Positions 1 through 7,624 are shown, counted from the stretch's first letter. The stretch: 14,693 nucleotides of DNA from Lentisphaerota bacterium (GCA_022837245.1 JALHHX010000042.1:1-14693); one strand, 5' to 3'. Translations and numbers: made by a program. Notes: a model not told the origin generated them from the letters alone.

Positions 1-1
1 A

Positions 2-187
2 ATATGCGAGGTCGATATTCCGGCAGTGGCAATCGGCGGCATCAATGAACAGAACTTGAAAGAAGTGCTCTCCGCCGGGGCAGTAAATTTCTCCGTTGTC
101 CGTGCGGTATGCGCTTCGCAAACCCCACTTTATGCCATCAGAGGGCTTATGGATATTTTGGAAGAAAGCATTGGTGAACGAGATTAG
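2..187 (+). CDS. thiE: Thiamine-phosphate synthase (ThiE/TenI family), C-terminal part
   Basis: Only the last 61 codons lie in the window; the gene enters from the left edge in frame 2 and stops at TAG 185-187. The translation contains IPAVAIGGIN, then an AGAVNFSVVRAV stretch and an A..TPLYAIRGL end. This is the C-terminal phosphate-binding part of the ThiE TIM barrel (GGI[NT] loop, then the 'AG..G.AVV.AI' strand and final helix). In the family the enzyme couples HMP-pyrophosphate with thiazole phosphate to give thiamine phosphate in the cytoplasm. The catalytic N-terminal half is out of view, so the non-catalytic relative TenI cannot be excluded. The gene is convergent with the remnants that follow. 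Confidence 0.75.
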   Translation: MCEVDIPAVAIGGINEQNLKEVLSAGAVNFSVVRAVCASQTPLYAIRGLMDILEESIGERD

Positions 188-204
188 AAGTAAGGAAGAA
201 GGAT

Positions 205-534
205 TTATGTGAGAAAAACCCAGTGGTTTTCTGGTTCGGTAAAAAGAGAACGCAAAAGCTTATCCGTCTCTGGGGAGTATATTTCAAAGTCGCCAGTATC
301 CACGCCAAATGTGGTGTTTGTATGAATATCTGTGTATACAAACATTAGGTCCCCAACACGCTTGTTGTTTTGTTTCTCTGCAATGCTATCCAAACCATGT
401 GCAAAAGAAACCTTCTCGCCCACACTCCAGTCTCCCTTGTAGGTTTTAACTACAGTTCCACTAAAGCATAATACAGACCAAGAAGATTCCCTCTTAGGAT
501 CGTAGTCCTCTACGTGATCTTCAGTGCTATTTCA
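205..534 (-). pseudogene. 3' remnant of an unrecognised protein gene
   Basis: This minus-strand frame is open from just after a TGA at 532-534 to a TAA at 205-207, about 108 codons. It has no ATG; the only plausible internal start is GTG at 423. The translation is not random: it has a GTVVKTYKGDWSVGEKV segment and later VGDLMFVYTD and DTGDFEIYSPETDKLL. That looks like the C-terminal part of a beta-rich, perhaps exported protein, but I do not recognise a family. The upstream end runs out of frame into the start of a DUF4126 gene (510-716), so I read it as a tail left by a deletion or recombination. A short real gene starting at GTG 423 remains possible. Confidence 0.45.
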
Positions 535-716
535 ACAACTGTCGCCACCGAAAATGCAATAACAGCCGGCCATGCACCCATCCATGCAAAGCCTTGTGCA
601 GGTGTAATGTGCCCCGGGAGCGCCGTGATGCTCATGCCGAGTAGCGGCGCAAAAACGGGAAAAACACAAGCGGCGCTCAACCCAATTCCAACAATAAATC
701 CGAGTAAGGTTTCCAT
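510..716 (-). pseudogene. Truncated DUF4126 membrane protein (first third only)
   Basis: The 68-residue frame begins METLLGFIVGIGLSAAC and contains FAPLLGMSITALPGH and GFAWMGAWPAVIAFSVATVVEIA. I recognise this as the conserved N-terminus of the DUF4126 family of small inner-membrane proteins, which are usually near 190 residues. The similarity stops at VEIA, where the family continues with a tyrosine/proline-rich loop. Here three unrelated codons and a TAG follow. Two hydrophobic segments remain (about residues 3-30 and 45-65). The break coincides with the start of the unrelated open frame at 205-534. A functional micro-membrane protein is possible but less likely than a pseudogene. No clear ribosome binding site precedes the ATG. 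Confidence 0.6.
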
Positions 717-809
717 GCGTTTATGAGTTTTGTCTGGGAAGCAGTTGACTGAACCGCCTAGGATCCTGTCAGTTTGTTCAAAGTGAATTCCAAGGCCAAA
801 GATAACATG

Positions 810-844
810 AAAACCGCATAAACGTCAATGTTTACGCGGTTTTT
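810..844 (-). terminator. Hairpin terminator downstream of tRNA-His
   Basis: AAACCGC at 811-817 pairs with GCGGTTT at 836-842. One A/C mismatch follows, then TAAAC 819-823 pairs with GTTTA 830-834, leaving a 6-nt loop. T runs occur at the outer edge on both strands, so it could work bidirectionally. It sits 14 nt past the CCA end of the tRNA, the expected place for its intrinsic terminator. Confidence 0.7.
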
Positions 845-857
845 GAGTTTAAATTGA

Positions 858-935
858 TGGGGCGGAAAACGGGACTCGAACCCGCGACATTCAGAACCAC
901 AATCTGACGCTCTAACCAACTGAGCTACTTCCGCC
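858..935 (-). tRNA. tRNA-His (anticodon GTG)
   Basis: Reading the minus strand from 935, a full cloverleaf forms. The acceptor GCGGAAG pairs with TTTCCGC (one G-T pair). The D arm contains AGCTCAGTTGGTTAGAGC. The anticodon stem is TCAGA/TCTGA with loop TTGTGGT, giving anticodon GTG at 900-898. The T arm has GCGGG-TTCGAGT-CCCGT. A 5' G (position -1) faces the discriminator C73, the hallmark of tRNA-His. The CCA is encoded (858-860). It is a single-gene unit with its own promoter upstream and a hairpin terminator downstream. Confidence 0.97.
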
Positions 936-956
936 ATAGGTATAAAAACTCAGCTT

Positions 957-992
957 ATGGTAGCATATTCGGTGTCCTAAGCGCAAGCGCAA
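957..992 (-). promoter_or_regulatory. Probable promoter of tRNA-His with doubled TTGCGC box
   Basis: On the minus strand a tandem TTGCGCTTGCGC occupies 992-981. From the proximal TTGCGC an 18-nt spacer leads to TACCAT (962-957). From the distal one a 19-nt spacer leads to TATGCT (967-962). Either places transcription start some 15-20 nt before the tRNA 5' end at 935. The same 12-mer lies 18 nt before a TATGAT box at rsmB, which supports a promoter role. Which -10 is used is unclear. Confidence 0.5.
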
Positions 993-1001
993 ATTCCTAA
1001 G

Positions 1002-1030
1002 TTGTTTTTATTGTAGCCGCGTGCTAATAT
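1002..1030 (+). promoter_or_regulatory. Promoter of citrate synthase gene
   Basis: TTGTTT (1002-1007), a 17-nt spacer and TAATAT (1025-1030) form a good sigma-70-type promoter, with transcription starting near 1037. It lies back to back with the tRNA-His promoter. It rules out the in-frame GTG at 1021 as the translation start, because that codon lies upstream of the -10 box. Confidence 0.6.
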
Positions 1031-1086
1031 TTCTTCCCGTTACAGGCAGGGAAGAGCCTGCGAATGACAACATGAGAATTTCCGCC

Positions 1087-2475
1087 ATGGAAGAGAAAAA
1101 GCAAAACGACAGCACCACCACAAAAGGCAACGACGCCCTAATTGACAAGTATTCCGCTATGGTCCGCGAAGTGACGTACTTCGACCCCGCTATGTTCACG
1201 CAGTACAACGTGAAGCGCGGGCTCAGAAACGTGGACGGGTCCGGCGTGTTGGTGGGACTGACCTCCGTGGGCACCGTCATCGGCTACTCCATGCTCGATC
1301 AGGAGCTAGTCCCCATCCCCGGAGTTTTGCAGTACCGCGGGCTGGATGTCCGCGATATTGTGTCGGGATTCCAGTCGGAGAAGCGCCTTGGCTTCGAAGA
1401 AACTGTCTTCCTGCTGTTGCTCGGGCGGTTGCCGAACCAAAGCGAACTAGACACCTTCTGTTCCAAGCTCGACGAGTTGCGGCCGCTCCCGAACGGATTC
1501 AAGGAGGAGGCCATCCTCCGTATGCCCAGCCCCGACGTGATGAACAAGCTCGCGCGTTGCGTTTTGGCCTCGTATGCGTTCGACGACAATCCAGACGACG
1601 TGTCGGTCGAGAACGTTGTCCGCCAGAGCCTTACACTCATCTCGCACTTGCCGACATATGCCGTATATGGCTACCAGGCAAAAGCGCACTACTACTTGGG
1701 CCAGAGCCTCCACATGCGAATTCCCGCGCCGGGTCTAAGCACTGCCGAGCACATTCTCTGCCTGCTACGTCCGTACAGTGCATACACGCGGCTCGAGGCG
1801 GAAATCCTCGATCTCTGCCTCGTCCTCCATGCCGACCATGGCGGCGGTAACAACTCGACTTTCACTACGCATGTAGTCTCTTCAACATTCACCGACACGT
1901 ATTCGGCAATCGCAGCCGCCATTCTATCGCTGAAGGGTCCGCGCCACGGTGGAGCCAACCTCCAAGTCTGCAAGATGATGGAGAATATCAAGGCGAATGT
2001 CAAAAACTGGGAGGACCGCGGCGAAATCGCGGATTACCTGGTCAAGATCCTCGACAAGGAGGCATTCGACCGCTCCGGCCTCATCTACGGCCTGGGTCAT
2101 GCCGTGTACAAGGTATCAGATCCGCGCGCCGAGATCCTGCACGCCAAAGCCAAGGAACTCGTGGCAGAGAACAAGGGGTTCGAGGCGGAGTTCAATCTCT
2201 ACGAGGCGGTGGCCGAATTGGGCATTGAGTTGTTCAGGACGCGTTCAAAGAATAAAACCTCACTTTGCGTGAATGTTGATTTCTTTTCGGGTTTTGTCTA
2301 CAAGATGCTCAACATCCCCCAGGATCTGTTCACGCCTCTCTTCGCCGTCGGCCGCATTCCAGGTTGGTGTGCGCACCGGCTTGAGGAGCTCACCGTGTCC
2401 AGCCGCATAATACGCCCGGCGTACAAGAGCATCCACCCAATTGAGGAATACGTGCCCATCTCCAACCGCGGCTAA
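1087..2475 (+). CDS. gltA: Citrate synthase
   Basis: The 462-residue protein condenses oxaloacetate and acetyl-CoA to citrate. All three catalytic residues of the family are visible: His287 in GPRHGGAN, His338 in YGLGHAVYKVSDPRA, and Asp398 in NVDFFSGFVYKML. The HADHGGGNNSTF block (248-259) and the FTPLFAVGRIPGWCAHRLEE block (415-434) are also typical. A 2-methylcitrate synthase role cannot be separated by eye. ATG 1087 (MEEKKQND) and ATG 1072 are both possible; neither has a strong Shine-Dalgarno, and AGGGAAG at 1048-1054 is rather far upstream. The N-terminal 20 residues are polar and not part of the fold. A promoter lies at 1002-1030. The next gene (dus) starts 16 nt downstream on the same strand, so they are probably cotranscribed. 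Confidence 0.95.
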   Translation: MEEKKQNDSTTTKGNDALIDKYSAMVREVTYFDPAMFTQYNVKRGLRNVDGSGVLVGLTSVGTVIGYSMLDQELVPIPGVLQYRGLDVRDIVSGFQSEKRLGFEETVFLLLLGRLPNQSELDTFCSKLDELRPLPNGFKEEAILRMPSPDVMNKLARCVLASYAFDDNPDDVSVENVVRQSLTLISHLPTYAVYGYQAKAHYYLGQSLHMRIPAPGLSTAEHILCLLRPYSAYTRLEAEILDLCLVLHADHGGGNNSTFTTHVVSSTFTDTYSAIAAAILSLKGPRHGGANLQVCKMMENIKANVKNWEDRGEIADYLVKILDKEAFDRSGLIYGLGHAVYKVSDPRAEILHAKAKELVAENKGFEAEFNLYEAVAELGIELFRTRSKNKTSLCVNVDFFSGFVYKMLNIPQDLFTPLFAVGRIPGWCAHRLEELTVSSRIIRPAYKSIHPIEEYVPISNRG

Positions 2476-2491
2476 TGCGCATGCCGCGCAC

Positions 2492-3610
2492 ATGACATCC
2501 GACGCTTCCCGCAAAACTGAGCGGCCAGCCGTGATGCTTGCGCCGATGGCCGGCATCACCGATGCCGCCATGCGCGTTGTCTCCGGCGAGATGGGCGCCT
2601 CACTTTGCTTCACTGAGATGGTCAGTGCCGAAGGCCTTGTCCACGATTCGCTACGCACCAGCCAGCTTCTTGAAAAGCTCCCAGGTGAACCCCAGCCTGT
2701 CGCGCACATTTACGGAGGCAACCCAGACTCCATGGCCGAAGCCGCACGTATCATTACCGAACGCGGTGGATACGCGGGTATCGACATAAATGCAGGCTGT
2801 CCTGTGCGCAAGGTCATGAAATGCGGAGGTGGGGCCGCACTCATGCAAAATCCAACGCTCGTCGGACGCATCGTGTCCGCAATTGTGGCGCATACCGACC
2901 TGCCGGTTACGCTCAAGACGCGCATCGGATTGCATCCTGGCGCAGTCACAGTGTTCGATATAGTCAAAGCAGTGGAGGATTCCGGCGGCGCGGGCGTGAC
3001 AGTCCACGGACGCTTCGCAAGCCTTATGCACAGCGGCCTGGTCGATTTGGAGTTGCTCCGCCAGACCGTCGAATCCGCCGGCATTCCCGTGGTTGTGAAC
3101 GGTGGCGTCAAATCAGCAGCCGACGCCCTCGCGCTCCTCTCCGCAACAGGTGCCGCCGGCGTGATGATCGGACGCGGCGCACTCGGCAACCCTTGGCTTT
3201 TCAGCGAAATCCGCGCCGCTCTAGGCGGTGCCGAACCCGCCGCGCCGCGCAGTCAGTCCGATTCGGAAATCGTCGCCATGCTCAAGCGGCATTTCACTCT
3301 TTCGCTGGATTTAAAAACCCTTCTAAAATCGAAGTATCCCCCGGAGCTCTGCACCTGCAAAGATCCAGAACTCTCGGCAGTTCACGACTTCCGCCACTAC
3401 ATGTTCAACTATTTTAAGGGACGTCCGGGCTCTCTCGTTTTACGTCGCAGGATGGACGAATACGAGACGATACCAGATGTAATGCGCGCCATCGAGGAGC
3501 ACGTATTAAACTTCAGCCCCCCAAGCTTTTCTGAAACCCGCGATGTTGCCGCGAACACCGGCGAAGTTGAGACGCATGGCATCGATCAGGATGCGGTAAA
3601 AGACTGCTAG
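2492..3610 (+). CDS. dus: tRNA-dihydrouridine synthase (Dus family)
   Basis: The enzyme reduces uridine to dihydrouridine in tRNA D-loops using FMN and NADPH. The 372-residue translation opens the barrel with MLAPMAGITDAAMR (15-28). It has the catalytic cysteine at 103 in DINAGCPVRKVMKCGGG, LKTRIG (141-146) for FMN binding, VVNGGVKS (201-208), and MIGRGALGNPWLF (225-237), all classic Dus motifs. It looks closest to DusB. The usual TREQ-like loop after VHGR is replaced by FASLM. ATG 2492 puts the fold at the N-terminus; no good Shine-Dalgarno is visible, which fits coupling to citrate synthase (stop 16 nt upstream). The fold ends near residue 338; the last ~34 residues are extra and are antisense to the 3' end of the facing GT2 gene. 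Confidence 0.93.
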   Translation: MTSDASRKTERPAVMLAPMAGITDAAMRVVSGEMGASLCFTEMVSAEGLVHDSLRTSQLLEKLPGEPQPVAHIYGGNPDSMAEAARIITERGGYAGIDINAGCPVRKVMKCGGGAALMQNPTLVGRIVSAIVAHTDLPVTLKTRIGLHPGAVTVFDIVKAVEDSGGAGVTVHGRFASLMHSGLVDLELLRQTVESAGIPVVVNGGVKSAADALALLSATGAAGVMIGRGALGNPWLFSEIRAALGGAEPAAPRSQSDSEIVAMLKRHFTLSLDLKTLLKSKYPPELCTCKDPELSAVHDFRHYMFNYFKGRPGSLVLRRRMDEYETIPDVMRAIEEHVLNFSPPSFSETRDVAANTGEVETHGIDQDAVKDC

Positions 3611-4402
3611 TAGCGCAGGCATGAACGGGTGTCGCGAATGTTTGCGCAAGAAACGCACGTGCCCGGCGCGATAATACGAGGCGAGGTTGTATGAAGCGCG
3701 CTTTATTGTGGCCGATCCCTTGTGTTTGATGAAAACTCCGTCTGCTACGCCGAGCTTCCAGCCTTTTGCCCGTGCGGCAAAGCACCAGTCGGCATCCTCG
3801 AAAAAGAAAAAGTACCCGTCGTCGAGGTTGCCGACTTGCCGCAGCACCTCAAGACGTATAAGCATGCTCGCCCCGCAGATGTAATCCACCGCCTCAGGTG
3901 TTTCCGGTTCTGCCGGTATCCACAGTGGGGGCCTGAGGCGTTTGCCAGCGACCGCGATGCGCCGGGTGCCGGCTAAATCGTCTCCACCTTCCTCCATTTG
4001 GCAACCGACTGCCCCGATCATGGGATCGGTTCCGGCTTTGGCTACGAGTCTTTCCAGCGCGTCGGGGTCGCAGATTGTGTCGTTGTTCAGCAGCCACACG
4101 TACCCATGAGGGTCGATCGACCCCGCCGCGTAGCCCAGCCCGGCGTTGACACCGCCGGCGAAGCCCAAGTTGCGGCCGGTCGAAACGACCTCAGCCTTTG
4201 GACATGCATCGTGCAGGTCGTCGATTGTGTGAGTGGTTGAGCCATTGTCGACCACGACAACGCGCAGATTGGGATATGTCTGGCGCGTGAGCGATGCGCA
4301 ACATTCGCGTGTGAACTCAAGACCGTTCCAGTTCAGGAGTATGGCCAGCACTCCCGGCTTTGTTGCTTGCGAATTCGACATTTCCAACGCTTTGCTCTCC
4401 AT
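3506..4402 (-). CDS. GT2 family glycosyltransferase, rhamnosyltransferase-like
   Basis: The 298-residue protein has a GT-A fold: VLAILLNWNGLEFTRECCASL (18-38), VVVVDNGS (48-55), NLGFAGGVNAGL (78-89), the metal/nucleotide-binding LLNNDT (104-109), and FFFFEDADWCFAARAKGW (198-215) with the catalytic-base region. This is the pattern of WbbL/RfbF-like rhamnosyltransferases, which add a deoxysugar to a lipid-linked glycan at the cytoplasmic membrane face. The C-terminal ~40 residues are amphipathic/hydrophobic (PALLAVFYRILIDAM), suggesting membrane association. The substrate cannot be read from sequence. ATG 4381 is an alternative start; neither start has a clear ribosome binding site. It is last in an operon with the hydrolase 43 nt upstream and overlaps the end of dus by 105 bp. 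Confidence 0.9.
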   Translation of the reverse strand: MESKALEMSNSQATKPGVLAILLNWNGLEFTRECCASLTRQTYPNLRVVVVDNGSTTHTIDDLHDACPKAEVVSTGRNLGFAGGVNAGLGYAAGSIDPHGYVWLLNNDTICDPDALERLVAKAGTDPMIGAVGCQMEEGGDDLAGTRRIAVAGKRLRPPLWIPAEPETPEAVDYICGASMLIRLEVLRQVGNLDDGYFFFFEDADWCFAARAKGWKLGVADGVFIKHKGSATIKRASYNLASYYRAGHVRFLRKHSRHPFMPALLAVFYRILIDAMRLNFAGVRGNIAGFRKAWGAEV

Positions 4403-4445
4403 GCGCTAATTAAGCAAATTCAACACGGGTTGCCGGCTTGCGTGA

Positions 4446-7046
4446 TCAAGAGACTTCGGCTGCAAGGAGACCGAATGGGGTTGGTTGTCCGGTTACGAAA
4501 TTCGCAGCTGTGCTGTACACGCGCACTGCCACTTCGTTGCGGCCATCGGCGCAAGCGTCGCCGATTCTAAGTGTTGAAGGCTCTCCGAAGATTACACCGG
4601 CCGATTTGCCGTTGATGAAGATATCAGCAGCACCGCCTGCCAGATCAAGGCGAAGCAATTCGCGGCGTCCGCCGAATTCAAAAGCGTATTCGACTCCGCC
4701 CCAGTAGTGCGGCATTCTTGCCTGCGACAGGTCGCCAAGACCGAGTTCGCGCGGCGCGCGAAGAATCGCGCCATCGACCATGAAATCGCCTTCGAGGTAA
4801 ACCATGTCTCGGACAGAGTCTAGTGTTACCCGGTTCGATCCTGTGTGGCAGAGTGTGGACACTGCCACACCCTCGAAACAGAAGTCGCAGGGATGATGCG
4901 GAAGCGGCCCGTCAGGCGCGGCGCCGTTTACTTTAAGACCGGATTCTCCGAGATACTCCGTGTAGATGGCCGTGACGCTTGCTCCCTCTTCGAGTTCGAA
5001 AGCGAAGCCGCTCGTTTTCGGAAATGCGGCGGTGTTTGGGCGCATCGGCTTGATTGAACTAGGCAACAAAGAATTCCATTTGCGTTTTGCCGGATATGCG
5101 GTTGTTTCGTACGGGACAATTTCGCATTCGAAATCCGTCGGCATTATCATGCAATATCCGCCACGCTCCAACGCGAAGTCCGAGGGCAGGGCGCCTGAGG
5201 CTTTGAAGGCAACTTCATCGATAGGGTTGTAAACCAGGAAATCTCCATCGACCGCAACTTTGGGAGCTAATGTACGTCCGGACAGGTTTATCATAAACGC
5301 TTCGCGGAAGCCGTTGTTGTTGCGTGCGTGCACTAGGATTTCCTCGCAGCCTTCGCCGGAGAGCTGAATGTCGGCTTCAAGATCTTTGAGTGCATCGTAC
5401 TCGCCTGGTGGCAGGGTGAGGACTCTGCCACCGGAAGATTTGAACTTTTCTAGCAGGCGTGCTGTATCGCTTGTCATGGCCACGCCGGAGAGGCAGACAA
5501 TCGTTTTGTAGGAGCGTTTTCCGAATGCGATTTCGCCATCTCGAAGTTCTGATTTTTCGGCAAAAATTGAATCTTCGCCCATTTCATATCCGACGTGGCG
5601 CCGCGCGAGCTGCATCAGGAGCGTGTTGAAATGGAGGTCGAACTCATCGGGCGTCATGCGCTCGCGTGGGTGGCGGAGTTCAAAGCGGCGGTCGATGTCG
5701 TTGCCTGTTTCCGATTCCACGATCCGGTCCGGGAAGATTACGAGGCAATCCGCATGGTACGAGCCGCGCATGAGCAGTTCCGCCACGCGTGTCCACGAAT
5801 CGCAGCGTTTGCCGAAGATTCCGTAGAAGGGCTGGTGCGTGAAATAGCTCGGTGGGCAGTCGTGCTTCGTGCGGTCGCCTATCGTGTAGTAGTATGCGTG
5901 CGGAGTGATGAGGTTGACGCCCATCGCGAGTTCGAAGAGCATCTGCGTTTCAAGGAAGGAAGGCTGGATTCCCCAACCGAGGAACGTGATGTTTTCGGCG
6001 GAGACAAAGCCGTCTTTGAACTGGTTGGCAACGGACGATGCGCCCTTGTAAATCTGAAGGGGGCAGAAATAACGTTTATCCTTGCAGACGAACCTGTGGT
6101 CCGCCGTGTTCAGCGGTATGCGCAGGTACGCGTGGTCCTTGATTTCGCAGAGGTAGTCGTCTATGGATGGAATGTCCTCGACCATGAGGTATGGCATAGC
6201 GGTGCCGAACCTCGCTATGGCGGAGTGGGTGGGGCCTTCGTCCCCGCAAAGGTGCCCGGCGTATGCGAGGCCGTGGCTTTTGCACCACTCTACCTGCGGT
6301 CGTATGAAGTTTTTGAGAAAGAGCTCTCTGGCGAGGGAGTAGAAGCGCATTCGGGCTTCGGACGAGCCGGGCATGTCTTCAACAAGTTGCGGCAGAATCG
6401 AGGCGAGGGGTTGGCCGTGGCGCCGTGCGTATTCGGCGTCGAGGATCTCAGACCATGGGACGCCTTGGGTGGCGCACGACTGGTAGCTCTCGTCGTCGGT
6501 ATAAACCACTTCAATCGGATCGCCGAAAAATTCGCCGATGTGTTTCGCGTATTCTTCGTGTGTAAGGGATATGAAAAGATCGGCTGCTTCGCGCGAAAAC
6601 GTGTCCACGTGGCTGTTGAAAAACCGTTGTGTGAAGCGCAGCGCGGGCGTGCCGCGCGGGACTGCTGTTTCGTCGATGCGTTCGTATGTGGCGGCGTCGA
6701 ACGCGGCGAAACACGGGGCGTCGGGATCCGTTGGCCCGTAGGCGAAATCAAGGCGTTTCTGGCGCAGGTCGGGGCGTTCTTTTTGGACTCTCCCGCTGGC
6801 ATTTCCGCTGGGGTATCCGTCTTCGTCGTAGAGCCAGACGGTCAATCCGAGGCGTTTGGCGCATTTGCATGCGTGTGAGAAAAGTTCGAACCAGCGATCC
6901 GAGAGATACGGGATTTTATTTCCTGTGCGCGAGTGGAGGACGGCTCCGCGGCATCCGCCGGTCTTTATTGCCTCGAGCTGTTCCGTTATGTGGGCCTCTT
7001 CCTGGACGCCGTTCCAAAACCAGAATGGGTATACGCCGGGTTTCAT
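4446..7046 (-). CDS. GH106-like glycoside hydrolase (alpha-L-rhamnosidase-type)
   Basis: The 866-residue protein begins with PFWFWNG (7-13) and continues with GCRGAVLHSR, YLSDRWFELF and VWLYDEDGYPSG (70-81). This signature is found in the large barrel glycosidases classed with GH106 alpha-L-rhamnosidases. Acidic blocks likely to line the active site include VVYTDDESY (180-188) and GHLCGDEGPT (264-273). The C-terminal ~100 residues (LRLDLAGGAADIFINGKSAGVIFG and onward) look like a GH2-type sugar-binding jelly roll. Substrate specificity is inference; many such proteins are uncharacterised. No signal peptide is seen, so it may act in the cytoplasm, unlike the usual secreted enzymes. Its ATG directly follows the TAA of the lipoprotein gene, implying translational coupling. 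A 427-codon antisense frame is a shadow. Confidence 0.85.
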   Translation of the reverse strand: MKPGVYPFWFWNGVQEEAHITEQLEAIKTGGCRGAVLHSRTGNKIPYLSDRWFELFSHACKCAKRLGLTVWLYDEDGYPSGNASGRVQKERPDLRQKRLDFAYGPTDPDAPCFAAFDAATYERIDETAVPRGTPALRFTQRFFNSHVDTFSREAADLFISLTHEEYAKHIGEFFGDPIEVVYTDDESYQSCATQGVPWSEILDAEYARRHGQPLASILPQLVEDMPGSSEARMRFYSLARELFLKNFIRPQVEWCKSHGLAYAGHLCGDEGPTHSAIARFGTAMPYLMVEDIPSIDDYLCEIKDHAYLRIPLNTADHRFVCKDKRYFCPLQIYKGASSVANQFKDGFVSAENITFLGWGIQPSFLETQMLFELAMGVNLITPHAYYYTIGDRTKHDCPPSYFTHQPFYGIFGKRCDSWTRVAELLMRGSYHADCLVIFPDRIVESETGNDIDRRFELRHPRERMTPDEFDLHFNTLLMQLARRHVGYEMGEDSIFAEKSELRDGEIAFGKRSYKTIVCLSGVAMTSDTARLLEKFKSSGGRVLTLPPGEYDALKDLEADIQLSGEGCEEILVHARNNNGFREAFMINLSGRTLAPKVAVDGDFLVYNPIDEVAFKASGALPSDFALERGGYCMIMPTDFECEIVPYETTAYPAKRKWNSLLPSSIKPMRPNTAAFPKTSGFAFELEEGASVTAIYTEYLGESGLKVNGAAPDGPLPHHPCDFCFEGVAVSTLCHTGSNRVTLDSVRDMVYLEGDFMVDGAILRAPRELGLGDLSQARMPHYWGGVEYAFEFGGRRELLRLDLAGGAADIFINGKSAGVIFGEPSTLRIGDACADGRNEVAVRVYSTAANFVTGQPTPFGLLAAEVS

Positions 7047-7415
7047 TTACAGGTGCTTCACGGTGGCTGTTGCGGAGTAGGCGGAGACGACGGCGTTGGA
7101 TCCGGACCCGCCTGTTGAGCTTGCCGACTCCACAGTGATTACCTGGGGATCGCTACTTCCGCTGTGCGCTGTGTAAACCACGTATTCGCCCCTTGAAGAC
7201 GAGAGGGAGCCGATCTGCGGTTTTGATAGTGACCATGTGAAGTATTGGGCGCCTGTGGCGTGGAAAGTGGCTGATTGGCCGACGCGGAGTTCAACGTAGG
7301 TGGGAGACACATCGATGCCACCCGCGTCGGTTGATTCGCATCCGGCGAATATGATAGCGGTTGTGGCGGCGGCGCAGAGCGTCAGCATAAACATGGCTGT
7401 GGAAAGTCTTTTCAT
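7047..7415 (-). CDS. Small Ig-like domain lipoprotein
   Basis: The 122-residue product has a signal peptide (MKRLSTAMFMLTLCAAATTAIIFAGC) with lipobox FAGC, so Cys26 should be lipidated and the protein anchored in an envelope membrane. The mature part reads like one bacterial Ig-like (Big2-type) beta-sandwich: VSPTYVELRVGQSATF, then YFTWSL, IGSLSSSRGEYVVYTA and VSAYSATATVKHL. A Ser/Gly-rich loop lies at about residues 98-108. There is no catalytic motif. CAGG lies 8 nt before the ATG as a modest ribosome site. It is the first gene of the operon and its TAA touches the ATG of the hydrolase, so it may help present a glycan or partner protein, but its role is unknown. Confidence 0.8.
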   Translation of the reverse strand: MKRLSTAMFMLTLCAAATTAIIFAGCESTDAGGIDVSPTYVELRVGQSATFHATGAQYFTWSLSKPQIGSLSSSRGEYVVYTAHSGSSDPQVITVESASSTGGSGSNAVVSAYSATATVKHL

Positions 7416-7462
7416 GGTGTTTACCTGTTCCGTGAAATATCAGTTGTTCTTGTGATTCGCGT

Positions 7463-7491
7463 ATTCTAGCACAGGAATGGCGCTGACGCAC
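7463..7491 (-). promoter_or_regulatory. Promoter of the lipoprotein/hydrolase/GT2 operon
   Basis: On the minus strand TGCTAGAAT is an extended -10 element (TAGAAT = 7468-7463). The -35 region about 17 nt upstream is poor (GTGCGT), as extended -10 promoters allow. Transcription would start near 7456, leaving a ~40-nt leader before the ATG at 7415. Confidence 0.45.
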
Positions 7492-7504
7492 TAATAATTC
7501 TTGC

Positions 7505-7526
7505 GGACTCGGAATGGACTCGGAAT
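7505..7526 (+). repeat. Tandem duplication of an 11-mer
   Basis: GGACTCGGAAT occurs twice head to tail (7505-7515 and 7516-7526) in the 244-bp gap between the divergent lipoprotein operon and rsmB. It sits just upstream of the minus-strand promoter and could be a binding site or slippage duplication; nothing further supports either. Confidence 0.6.
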
Positions 7527-7594
7527 GGGAGGCCGACGCGATAGCGGGTCTTTTTCTTTTCCCCGTAAAGCCAATGCCGCACAAGCGATTGCGC

Positions 7595-7624
7595 TTGCGC
7601 GTGCTGGGCTTGTGCATGTATGAT
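7595..7624 (+). promoter_or_regulatory. Promoter of rsmB
   Basis: TTGCGC (7595-7600), an 18-nt spacer and TATGAT (7619-7624) form a convincing promoter with start near 7631, about 30 nt before the rsmB ATG. The -35 box is the second half of a doubled TTGCGCTTGCGC (7589-7600), as at the tRNA-His promoter. Confidence 0.65.

Noticed and set aside
514..726. 70-codon plus-strand frame with ATG start
   Set aside because: It is the antisense of the DUF4126 remnant, whose translation matches a known family.
1021..1086. Longer N-terminus for citrate synthase starting at GTG 1021
   Set aside because: The GTG lies upstream of the -10 box at 1025-1030 and so outside the predicted transcript.
5595..6878. 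427-codon plus-strand open frame inside the GH106-like gene
   Set aside because: It lies antisense to a clearly conserved protein, its translation has no recognisable motif and is repetitive in V/F/E/R, and no promoter or ribosome site precedes it. It is a shadow frame of GC-rich DNA.
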